From contig CAJQOP010000012.1 in NCBI GenBank assembly GCA_905479945.1, forward strand, positions 1 through 64,000: a DNA stretch of 64,000 nucleotides, given 5' to 3'. A model generated the notes under the pieces. The model saw nothing but the letters and a program-made list of their open reading frames with translations. It was not told where the DNA came from and made no database searches. The stretch comes from an uncultured Glaciecola sp. Lineage in GTDB: Bacteria > Pseudomonadota > Gammaproteobacteria > Enterobacterales > Alteromonadaceae. Below are positions 46,356 to 54,118 of the stretch, piece after piece (positions within the stretch are counted from its first letter, which is position 1; every line of letters starts with the position of its first letter). Position numbers and translations under genes: made by a program.

Positions 46356-47162
46356 ATGTTAAAGCTTTTTGAGACTGAAACTCTTGCACTCAGTGAATTA
46401 ACTGAAAAGCAGACCGCCATCCATGTGAAGGACTTTAGTGTTTGGCTGAACAATAATGCGGTGCTTAACAAGATAAGCATGCGTATTCCTAAAAATAAGA
46501 TTACCGCAATGATCGGTCAAAGTGGCTGTGGCAAGTCAACCTTACTGAGTAGTTTCAATCGCATGAATGAACTGAATCAAAAGTACGCTTATGAAGGTGA
46601 AGTGCTGTTACATGGGCGCAATATTTATAACAAAAAAGAAAACGTCGCAAAACTGAGAACTCAAGTCGGGATGGTATTTCAGCGGCCTAATCCATTCCCA
46701 ATGAGCATTTATGAAAATGTGTGTTTTGGCTTGCGAATTCAAGGTGAAACAGAGCGCAGAATGCTTGACGATATTGTTGAAAAGTCCCTGCGGAATGCTG
46801 CTTTATGGGATGAAGTGAAGGACCGATTATTTGACTCGGCGCTTTTGCTTTCAGGAGGTCAACAGCAACGTTTAGTGATCGCCAGAGCGCTGGCTTTAAA
46901 CCCTGAAGTACTTTTGCTTGATGAGCCAACATCAGCACTCGACCCATTGACAACACTACATATCGAAGAGCTCATTAGTCAATTAAAAAAATCTTGTACC
47001 GTGGTAATCGTAACTCACAACATGCAGCAAGCGGCGCGTGTTTCTGATTACGCCGTTTTTCTGCATCAAGGAGAATTGATTGAATATTCGGACAGTGACT
47101 CGTTATTTACGATGCCCTCAAAAAAGCAGACCGAAGACTATATTACCGGTCGCTACGGGTAG
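46356..47162 (+). CDS. pstB: Phosphate ABC transporter ATP-binding protein PstB
   Basis: A 268-residue ABC ATPase energising PstCA. Walker [25 protein letters not shown], signature [16 protein letters not shown], Walker [14 protein letters not shown], and the switch His in [10 protein letters not shown] are all conserved. Slightly longer than E. coli PstB (257) because of a short N-terminal extension. Third gene of pstCAB-phoU. Confidence 0.97.
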   Translation: MLKLFETETLALSELTEKQTAIHVKDFSVWLNNNAVLNKISMRIPKNKITAMIGQSGCGKSTLLSSFNRMNELNQKYAYEGEVLLHGRNIYNKKENVAKLRTQVGMVFQRPNPFPMSIYENVCFGLRIQGETERRMLDDIVEKSLRNAALWDEVKDRLFDSALLLSGGQQQRLVIARALALNPEVLLLDEPTSALDPLTTLHIEELISQLKKSCTVVIVTHNMQQAARVSDYAVFLHQGELIEYSDSDSLFTMPSKKQTEDYITGRYG

Positions 47163-47196
47163 TGGTAAATAAGTGGCTAAAGGAACAAAATAATTC

Positions 47197-47910
47197 ATGA
47201 AACGACATATTGAGTTAAATACACATATTTCAGGTAAGTTTAATCAAGAGCTTGAGAACTTAACTAACTCTGTTTTAACGATGGGCGGAGAAGTTGAACA
47301 GCAGCTTATTAATACCATTGCAGCAATTCGTGAAAATAACGCAAGTATCGCTGAGCGAGTTGTACTGAATGACTTAAAAATTAATTCGATGGAAGTGCAG
47401 ATTGATGATGAGTGCATGCGAATCATTGCAAAGCGCAATCCGACTGCCGGTGACTTAAGGCTAATAATGACTGTATCGCGCGCTACAACCGACATCGAAA
47501 GAATAGGTGATGAAATATGTCGCATTGCAAAATTAGTCACGAAAGATAGCTTACCGCCCTCAGAACTTGTGCTCAGCGGCATGCTAATGATCGCTGAAAA
47601 AGTGGTGATAATGATGCGAGGTACTTTCGATGCTTTTGCTCGTCAAGATGAAAGGTCGGCCGTTGCAGTTTATGAACAAGACGATAATATCGATAAGAAC
47701 CAAAAAGAGTTGCTGAAACAAACGGCAATTGAGATGAAAAAAGATCCTTCTGAGATGCAAAGGTGGTTTGACGTGCTCTGGGCAATTCGCTCCTTAGAGC
47801 GCATTGGCGACCGTTGTAAAAACTTGTGTGAATACATACTCTTTTTAACATATGGAAAAGATGTGAGGCATTCATCAATGAAAAAAACTGTAAAAAAATT
47901 AATGAAATGA
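47197..47910 (+). CDS. phoU: Phosphate signalling protein PhoU
   Basis: A 237-residue double three-helix-bundle protein. The two repeats contain the metal-binding-like E/D clusters (TTDIERIGDEICRIAK and SLERIGDRCKNLCEY). PhoU couples Pst transport to the PhoR/PhoB two-component system and prevents phosphate toxicity. Last gene of the pst operon, 34 bases after pstB; AAGGAAC precedes the start. Confidence 0.97.
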   Translation: MKRHIELNTHISGKFNQELENLTNSVLTMGGEVEQQLINTIAAIRENNASIAERVVLNDLKINSMEVQIDDECMRIIAKRNPTAGDLRLIMTVSRATTDIERIGDEICRIAKLVTKDSLPPSELVLSGMLMIAEKVVIMMRGTFDAFARQDERSAVAVYEQDDNIDKNQKELLKQTAIEMKKDPSEMQRWFDVLWAIRSLERIGDRCKNLCEYILFLTYGKDVRHSSMKKTVKKLMK

Positions 47911-48255
47911 TCATTAAAATGATGGCTTTTATGAACTTTTCTACTTTTGACCTATTGCGATCATTCTCTCATGTTGTAACATGTCGTCGTCTTAATCATG
48001 AATCACAACTATGATTTCAACCTATCTTTACAGCTTCATTCAGGGTCACAGCAGCATCGCAGGACAAAGCGATACTGTAATGAAAGCTGATAGCGCTTTC
48101 AAATCAGCCAAATTATTAAATAAATATTTTAGTGTGTCGATTAGTGAATTTATCTTATCGTTACGCTTCACCAATCTGTTAAATTTCAGTGTCAATATTT
48201 CGAATAACAACACTGATGTCTCAGTCAATTCATCCAAACTAGGCTCTACAATAAT
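47911..48255. other. Intergenic region between phoU and pit
   Basis: 345 bases. Open frames cross it on both strands (48011-48265 +; 48046-48237 -), but neither has a ribosome site or recognisable content. A palindrome CATGTT-GT-AACATG lies near 47970-47983. No PHO-box-like direct repeat and no clear terminator were seen. Confidence 0.5.
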
Positions 48256-49524
48256 ATGGATTTAATTCAAAGTTACGGGTTTTTGCTCGTTGTCATGGCA
48301 GCAATCGTGGGCTTTATTATGGCTTGGGGTATTGGTGCTAATGATGTTGCCAATGCAATGGGTACCTCAGTTGGTTCGGGAGCAATAACTCTAAAACAAG
48401 CTATTTTAATTGCGATGATATTTGAGTTTGCTGGCGCTTACTTGGCTGGTGGGGAAGTAACGTCGACTATTCGAAAGGGTATAATTGACGTTGCTTACTT
48501 CACTAATATTCCAGAATATTTAGTGCTTGGCATGATTGCATCATTGCTAGCCGCTGGTATTTGGTTGGCTATTGCATCTTATTTCGGCTGGCCGGTATCT
48601 ACAACGCATTCAATTATTGGTGCCATTGTTGGTTTTACCGCCGTTGGGGTTAGCCCTAATGCAGTTGAATGGAGCAAGGTCGGTGGTATTGTCGCCAGCT
48701 GGGTTATAACGCCAGCTATTTCAGCGATTATAGCGATACTTATTTTCTTAAGTGCTAAAAAACTAATTTTTGACCGAGCCACTCCGCTCATTTACGCAAT
48801 AAAATACGTCCCCATTTATATGGGAATGGCCGGTTTTATAATGTCTTTGGTCACGATTAAAAAAGGCTTAAAGCACGTTGGTTTGGATCTACCCACTGAC
48901 CAGGGCTATATGCTTGCCTTAGGCATAGGCGTGGTTGTGGGTTTAATTGGTATGGTATTGATTAGGCGCTTACATATTGAAGAAGCCCTGACAACCGAAG
49001 AGCAAACTAAAAATGTCGAGAAAATTTTTGCAATTTTAATGGTATTAACGGCTTGTTGTATGGCATTTGCACATGGTTCAAACGATGTAGCCAACGCTAT
49101 TGGGCCATTGGCTGCGGTTGTTAGTGTTGTGAGCAATGACGGTGCAATACTCAGCAGTTCCGAACTGGCTTGGTGGATTCTACCACTAGGCGGATTTGGT
49201 ATCGTTGCTGGTTTGGCGTTATTTGGTCATAGAGTAATGAAAACAATCGGACAAGGCATCACGCATCTTACTCCGAGTAAAGGCTTTGCAGCAGAGTTAG
49301 CCGCAGCGACTACAGTGCTTATTGCATCTGGTACCGGTTTACCTATCTCAACAACACAAACTCTAGTCGGGGCTGTGTTGGGTGTGGGAATAGTGCAGGG
49401 CGTTGCAGCGTTGAATGGCAAGGTTATTCGTAGCATTGTTATTTCTTGGATTGTCACATTACCGGCAGGCGCGTCCTTATCTATTGTTTTCTTCTTTATT
49501 TTAACATTCGCCTTTGGTGTGTAG
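48256..49524 (+). CDS. pit: Low-affinity inorganic phosphate transporter (Pit family)
   Basis: A 422-residue membrane transporter with about ten helices. The family's duplicated motif is seen twice: GANDVANAMG (27-36) and GSNDVANAIGP (274-284). WPVSTTHSIIGAIVGF and LPISTTQTLVGAVLG are the matching second halves. It imports metal-phosphate with protons and complements the Pst system upstream. The ribosome site is weak (AGG 12 bases before the ATG). A PhoU-like partner gene often stands before pit, but none is recognisable here. Confidence 0.94.
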   Translation: MDLIQSYGFLLVVMAAIVGFIMAWGIGANDVANAMGTSVGSGAITLKQAILIAMIFEFAGAYLAGGEVTSTIRKGIIDVAYFTNIPEYLVLGMIASLLAAGIWLAIASYFGWPVSTTHSIIGAIVGFTAVGVSPNAVEWSKVGGIVASWVITPAISAIIAILIFLSAKKLIFDRATPLIYAIKYVPIYMGMAGFIMSLVTIKKGLKHVGLDLPTDQGYMLALGIGVVVGLIGMVLIRRLHIEEALTTEEQTKNVEKIFAILMVLTACCMAFAHGSNDVANAIGPLAAVVSVVSNDGAILSSSELAWWILPLGGFGIVAGLALFGHRVMKTIGQGITHLTPSKGFAAELAAATTVLIASGTGLPISTTQTLVGAVLGVGIVQGVAALNGKVIRSIVISWIVTLPAGASLSIVFFFILTFAFGV

Positions 49525-49549
49525 TTTCATGCTGGTATAAACTACACAC

Positions 49550-50461
49550 ATGAAATTACCTAATTTAAAGCACTTATATTATTTGACAGTGCTACATAAA
49601 GAGCAGCACTTTCATCGTGCAGCTGATAAATGTAATGTAAGTCAGTCAACTCTTAGTGCTGCAGTTCAAAACCTTGAAGAGAGTATTGGTCAACAACTGC
49701 TCGAACGTGAACATAAAAACTTTGTTTTCACCTGTTTTGGTGAAGCTTTGGTCGAAAAAAGTAAACTCTTACTCAGTCAAACACATGAGTGGATAGAGTT
49801 TGCGGAATCCGCAGGCGATTGGCAGTCAGGCACGCTGAGAATAGGTGTCATCCCTACTATCGCACCTTTCTTATTTGAGGGGCTCATAAAGACAATTCAT
49901 CAACACCTACCCGATATAAATTTACAGTTGCATGAAGATACAACCGACAATTTGTTAGGTCGCTTGGGGGATGGAGAGCTCGATTTGTTGATTTTAGCAT
50001 TACCTATGCAAACACCGGGTTGCCGACAGTTACTCCTTGGACATGACCCATTTCACTTAATTGCACATAAAAATAGTGCCCAGAATTTCGACGTCGCTCC
50101 TGCAGTTGATTCTTTGCCTAAAGACAGTATATTTTTACTGCAAAAAGAACATTGTCTTACTGACCATGCAGTAAGCGCGTGCGGTTTGAAACATAAAGAG
50201 CAAGTTAGTTCATTGACTGCAAATAGCCTGCATACTTTGGTCTCACTGGTAAACAGTGAAATGGGATATACATTTTTGCCTGAAATGGCATTACAACAAA
50301 ACATATTGAATGCGACGAATGTGGTCAGTCTGCCGGCCGAGGACAACGCGTTTAGAGACATAGGTTTAGTCTGGAGAAATGGAACAACTAGAGTTCAATT
50401 ATTTAGGCATATAGGCAAAATGGTATCGCCGTTATTGCCTCAACCGATTGATATATTTTAA
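49550..50461 (+). CDS. oxyR: OxyR-type LysR peroxide regulator
   Basis: A 303-residue LysR regulator. The N-terminal winged HTH (HFHRAADKCNVSQSTLSAAV) is followed by the regulatory domain with two cysteines C202 and C211 in HCLTDHAVSAC. Their spacing of nine residues equals the redox-active Cys199/Cys208 of E. coli OxyR, and THFRATSLETL-like TANSLHTLVSLV follows. It should sense hydrogen peroxide through disulfide formation. It starts only 25 bases after the pit stop and has no clear ribosome site. No catalase, dps or ahpC lies beside it; a Prx-Grx gene is 8 kb away. Confidence 0.88.
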   Translation: MKLPNLKHLYYLTVLHKEQHFHRAADKCNVSQSTLSAAVQNLEESIGQQLLEREHKNFVFTCFGEALVEKSKLLLSQTHEWIEFAESAGDWQSGTLRIGVIPTIAPFLFEGLIKTIHQHLPDINLQLHEDTTDNLLGRLGDGELDLLILALPMQTPGCRQLLLGHDPFHLIAHKNSAQNFDVAPAVDSLPKDSIFLLQKEHCLTDHAVSACGLKHKEQVSSLTANSLHTLVSLVNSEMGYTFLPEMALQQNILNATNVVSLPAEDNAFRDIGLVWRNGTTRVQLFRHIGKMVSPLLPQPIDIF

Positions 50462-50530
50462 ATAAGTTTTACATTTGGTGAGCATAGCATTGGAGTAACA
50501 GTGGCTACTTAGTAGATATAAAGAATCCAC

Positions 50531-50560
50531 TCGTCATGAAAATGTCATGTTACTTTGTCA
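50531..50560 (+). promoter_or_regulatory. Candidate PHO box upstream of the beta-propeller lipoprotein gene
   Basis: GTCAT occurs at 50533 and 50544, exactly 11 bases apart, in CGTCATGAAAA-TGTCATGTTAC, with a further GTCA at 50557. This fits the PhoB consensus of 11-base TGTCA repeats. A TATGAT at 50587-50592 could be the -10. A 15-base word (50531-50545) recurs upstream of the second sapC gene. Confidence 0.6.
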
Positions 50561-50655
50561 ATATCGTGAGTACAGCAGCACTAGGTTATGATTGAACAGA
50601 ACTTCAATTTAGTGTTATCTTCTTGTGAATAAAATAAAATTTGAGGGAACAACGA

Positions 50656-52473
50656 ATGTTACAGTCAAAATTTAGGATTAGTCTTCTGGCGCTCGCAATG
50701 AGCTTTGTGTTAACCGGTTGCGGATTAGACGGTGATGACGGCACAATTGGTGAGACCGGTTCTCAAGGTCCACAAGGCGACCCCGGCACAGGTGGTGGCG
50801 ATGGTGGCGATGGTACAGATGGCACAGACGGCACAGATGCTTCTACGGGCGTTTCCCTTATGTTAGTGGCTAGAGCTACATTAGGTGCTCAAGGATCGGC
50901 TGAAATTGTGCAATACCACAAAGAATCTCAAACTATTTACGCGACCAACTCTGCAAACAATAGCATTGCAATTATCGCTGCAGGCTCAATTACATCTAAC
51001 GAGTTAACAAATCCAATTAGTTCAAGCAATTTATCTGTGACTTCTATTAATCTTCCCGCCACAGCCGGGACAGTTGCTTTGGGAAATGTAACAAGCATCG
51101 CTATATCTAACGATTTGCTGGCCGTAGCCGTTTCTGCAGCAACTGCCACTGATAATGGTTTCGTACTTTTCTACAATGGTTTAGAAAATAGCGCACCAGC
51201 CTTTTTAGATAGCATTGAAGTTGGTGCGATGCCTGATTCGATAGCGTTTACACCTGATGGTGGCAAATTAGTTGTCGCAAATGAAGGTGAGCCAAATGGC
51301 GATTATTCAATTGATCCTGAGGGCACTATTTCAGTGATTGATATTCTTGCCAATAACGAGCCAGAAGAAACAGCTGATACTATTGATTTTACTTCATTTA
51401 ATGGCACTCAAGCTGAACTAGAAGCGCAAGGAATGCATTTTCCAAATCCAACAGGATCTACAATCAACGGCAATGCTATTACTGTTTCGGTTGCACAAGA
51501 TCTCGAGCCGGAATATGTATCGACAACGAACGGTAAAGCGTATGTTACTTTACAAGAGAATAATGGCTTGGCGATAGTCGATCTAGAAGATTTATCGGTA
51601 CAAGTATTAGGTTTAGGTAGCAAAAGTTGGTCTGGACTTGATTTTGATGGTCAAGAAAATGATGCAGTTAGTTTTGCTAAATATGAAGGCCTTAACGGTG
51701 TTTATATGCCTGACACCATTACTAACTATGAATGGAAAGGCGCTACTTTCTTAATGACGGCTAATGAAGGTGATGCGCGCGCGTATTTCTTTGATGTAGC
51801 TGACGAGGCCGCTTGTACTGCCGCTAATGGTCAAAGTTTTGATGTTACTGATGGTTGCTTAGCCTACAGTGACGAAGTACGACTAGAAGACCTAAGTGCA
51901 CAAGCAGGCTCTGAACTGGAAGCATTGCAAGCTGATGGCAGACTAAATGATTTGCGTGTTACTAGCGTATTAGGTGATGCTGATGGCAACGGAGAGTATG
52001 AGTCAGCTTATACGTATGGTGCTCGTTCATTCACTATATGGGACCAAAACGGTTTAGTCGTATTTGATTCTGGCGATGATTTTGAACGTATCACGGCCTC
52101 AATTCATGGTGCTGAGTTTAACAATGATAATGACGTGAATGCGGGTGATTCGCGCTCAGCAAACAAAGGTCCTGAACCTGAAGCGCTTGCTGTTGGTTCA
52201 ATAGGCGATAGAACGTATGCATTCATAGGTGCTGAAAGAATGAGCGGTATATTCGTATACGATGTTACCAATCCTTTTGACGCTTTCTTTGCAGACTATA
52301 TGATTAACCGCGACTTGACCGAAGGTAGTACGGTTAATAATGGTATCGGCGATCTTGCACCTGAAAGCCTATTGTTCGTTGCTGCTGAAGACAGTGCAAC
52401 AGGCGAAGCCTTAGTCATAGTTGGTAACGAAGTGAGTGGCACAGTAAGTGTCTATCAAGTAACACCAAACTAA
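50656..52473 (+). CDS. Choice-of-anchor I/beta-propeller lipoprotein, possible phosphatase
   Basis: A 605-residue lipoprotein. The ATG at 50656 is chosen because AGGGA lies 7 bases upstream and the signal peptide then ends properly at LTGC (C21 region). A collagen-like Gly-rich linker (GPQGDPGTGG, then DGTDGTDGTD) follows. The body resembles the choice-of-anchor I family: propeller-like repeats with IAFTPDGGKLVVANEGEPNG, FLMTANEGDARAY, RSFTIWDQNGLVVFDSG and GPEPEALAVGSI. Relatives are often annotated as alkaline-phosphatase- or phytase-like, without firm biochemistry. A PHO-box-like site upstream supports a role in phosphate starvation. It ends in a strong terminator. Confidence 0.82.
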   Translation: MLQSKFRISLLALAMSFVLTGCGLDGDDGTIGETGSQGPQGDPGTGGGDGGDGTDGTDGTDASTGVSLMLVARATLGAQGSAEIVQYHKESQTIYATNSANNSIAIIAAGSITSNELTNPISSSNLSVTSINLPATAGTVALGNVTSIAISNDLLAVAVSAATATDNGFVLFYNGLENSAPAFLDSIEVGAMPDSIAFTPDGGKLVVANEGEPNGDYSIDPEGTISVIDILANNEPEETADTIDFTSFNGTQAELEAQGMHFPNPTGSTINGNAITVSVAQDLEPEYVSTTNGKAYVTLQENNGLAIVDLEDLSVQVLGLGSKSWSGLDFDGQENDAVSFAKYEGLNGVYMPDTITNYEWKGATFLMTANEGDARAYFFDVADEAACTAANGQSFDVTDGCLAYSDEVRLEDLSAQAGSELEALQADGRLNDLRVTSVLGDADGNGEYESAYTYGARSFTIWDQNGLVVFDSGDDFERITASIHGAEFNNDNDVNAGDSRSANKGPEPEALAVGSIGDRTYAFIGAERMSGIFVYDVTNPFDAFFADYMINRDLTEGSTVNNGIGDLAPESLLFVAAEDSATGEALVIVGNEVSGTVSVYQVTPN

Positions 52474-52482
52474 AAAAAGCTG

Positions 52483-52520
52483 AAAAAAGGCGCAATCATG
52501 AAAGTGATTGCGCCTTTTTT
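52483..52520 (+). terminator. Terminator after the beta-propeller lipoprotein gene
   Basis: A perfect 16-bp stem (52483-52498 with 52505-52520), loop TGAAAG, with the A-run and T-run built into the arms. It is strong and usable in both directions. Confidence 0.92.
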
Positions 52521-52987
52521 GTGCCTGCAATTACCTGAAACGTCGCTGTTCATTTTCGGAACATGAGAACAAGGCGGGAGCCTCCATCCCTAGTTTAGAG
52601 ATCGTAATTTAGACTATTGATCGAATCCAACGTGTTAAGGGCAAGTCCTCCCTTGAAAAAGCGCTTCAGGCACATCCATGTGTCGCTCTCACAAAACTCC
52701 TGTTTTGTGACGTTTTTCAAGGGAGGACTTGCCCTTAACACGCTTCACTTTAGTGATCATTTGTCGTTTCCTTGCTAATTTCGGGATGGAGGCTCCCGTC
52801 TTGTTCTCATATTCCTGACATTGCGCTCTGAAGTCAGCCCAGCAAAGGTTTAGGTAATGTTCGCGGCCCCAAATCATCATTTCTCTGAATCCAGTCCACC
52901 AAAGGTTGATGCACCTCAGAGCTAATGCAATAATGACAACATTGTAATAAAGCGCTAAGATTACTCAAAAAATAAAAGGCAGAAAAC
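52521..52987. other. Intergenic region filled by a nested inverted repeat
   Basis: 467 bases between the terminator and the KAS III gene. More than half is the 248-base nested palindrome at 52563-52810. The remainder (52811-52987) holds the promoter of the next gene. A frame on the - strand (52689-52880) runs through the repeat and is judged part of it rather than a gene. Confidence 0.6.
52563..52810. repeat. 248-base nested inverted-repeat element
   Basis: Three nested palindromes. The outer arms are 52563-52590 and 52783-52810 (28 bases, one mismatch). The middle arms are 52631-52660 and 52713-52742 (30 bases, perfect). An inner 8-bp hairpin CACAAAAC-TCCT-GTTTTGTG lies at 52690-52709. There is no transposase. 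The element lies between two genes and behind a terminator, as expected for a dispersed intergenic (MITE- or BIME-like) repeat. Transcribed, it would form a very stable long hairpin. Confidence 0.85.
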
Positions 52988-54112
52988 ATGGCACAGCAAG
53001 TGGTTATAAGTGGTACTGGACTGTGGACACCTAAGCACAGCATTTCTAATGACGAACTCATCAATTCTTATAACGCATATGCCGATAAGTTTAATGCGGA
53101 AAATTCAGCAAAAATAGAGGCTGGCGAAGTTACAGCCAAGCCTCATTCTAGCGCCGAATTCGTAGAAAAAGCGTCAGGAATCAAAAGCCGTTTTATTTAT
53201 GAAAAAGAGGGTGTGCTTGATATTAATCGTATGCGCCCAGTGATTGCTGAACGGGCCGACGACCAATTATCAAACCAAGCAGAGATTGCAGTTGAAGCTG
53301 CTCGAAATGCTATGCAAGCAGCAAATAAAACTGCCGCTGATATTGATGCCGTTATTGTGTCTTGCGCATATTTACAGCGCTCTTATCCTGCAATAGCAAT
53401 TGAAGTGCAAGCTGAATTGGGTATCAAGGGGTTTGGTTTTGATATGCTAGTCGCTTGTTCTGCCGCTACCTTTGGTATGCATCGCGCTTATGAAATGATC
53501 AAAGCCGAAACGGCCAAAACTGTCTTGGTGATTAATCCTGAATTAGTATCACCACAAATTAATTATACCGATCGTGATAGTCATTTTATTTTTGGCGACG
53601 TTGCAACAGCTGTTATTTTAGAAGCCGAAGAAACCCTTACCAGTGATAATGCTTATAATGTTTTAAGTACCAAAGCATTTACTCAGTTTTCAAGCAACAT
53701 ACGCTCAAATCATGGCTACCTTAATCGTGCTAACGACACCGACCCCTACGGTGCCGACAAATTATTTCACCAAGAGGGCCGAAAAGTTTTCAAAGATGTA
53801 TGTCCATTAGCGGCAGAACATATTCGAGAGCACTTGGCCAAACACGACCTAATGCCTGAACATTTAACGCGATGGTGGTTGCATCAAGCCAACATCAATA
53901 TGAATAACTTAATTAGCAAACGCTTGCTGGGCAGAGAAGCGACAAAACAAGAAGCACCTATCGTTCTAGACAGGTTTGCTAATGCGGCGTCTGCAGGCTC
54001 GGTGATTGCATTTAATTTGCATAACCAAGACTTAGTTAAAGGTGATTACGGCATCCTTTGCTCGTTTGGAGCTGGTTATTCAATTGGCAGCCTGTTAGTG
54101 CAAAAAAGATAA
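52988..54112 (+). CDS. Beta-ketoacyl-ACP synthase III (FabH-like)
   Basis: A 374-residue thiolase-fold condensing enzyme. The catalytic triad reads as C157 in LVACSAATFG, H299 in WWLHQANIN and N332 in ANAASAGS. It is longer than E. coli FabH (317) owing to an insert around residues 25-55 and 72-90. This fits the subgroup of KAS III proteins that accept acyl-CoA or make special starter units, rather than the main FabH of fatty-acid synthesis. It stands alone before prsK (6 bases), outside the usual plsX-fabH-fabD cluster. Substrate unknown. Confidence 0.87.
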   Translation: MAQQVVISGTGLWTPKHSISNDELINSYNAYADKFNAENSAKIEAGEVTAKPHSSAEFVEKASGIKSRFIYEKEGVLDINRMRPVIAERADDQLSNQAEIAVEAARNAMQAANKTAADIDAVIVSCAYLQRSYPAIAIEVQAELGIKGFGFDMLVACSAATFGMHRAYEMIKAETAKTVLVINPELVSPQINYTDRDSHFIFGDVATAVILEAEETLTSDNAYNVLSTKAFTQFSSNIRSNHGYLNRANDTDPYGADKLFHQEGRKVFKDVCPLAAEHIREHLAKHDLMPEHLTRWWLHQANINMNNLISKRLLGREATKQEAPIVLDRFANAASAGSVIAFNLHNQDLVKGDYGILCSFGAGYSIGSLLVQKR

Positions 54113-54118
54113 GTATTT

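Noticed and set aside
48046-48237. 63-codon frame on the - strand between phoU and pit, considered as a decayed PhoU-like partner of pit
   Set aside because: Wrong strand for such a partner, no start signal, and no alignment by eye to PhoU-like proteins.
48011-48265. 84-codon open frame between phoU and pit (+ strand)
   Set aside because: No ribosome site, overlaps the pit start, no recognisable domain and unbiased composition.
52689-52880. 63-codon - strand frame reading through the nested repeat
   Set aside because: Most of it is repeat arm sequence; it has no ribosome site and is better explained as part of the inverted-repeat element.
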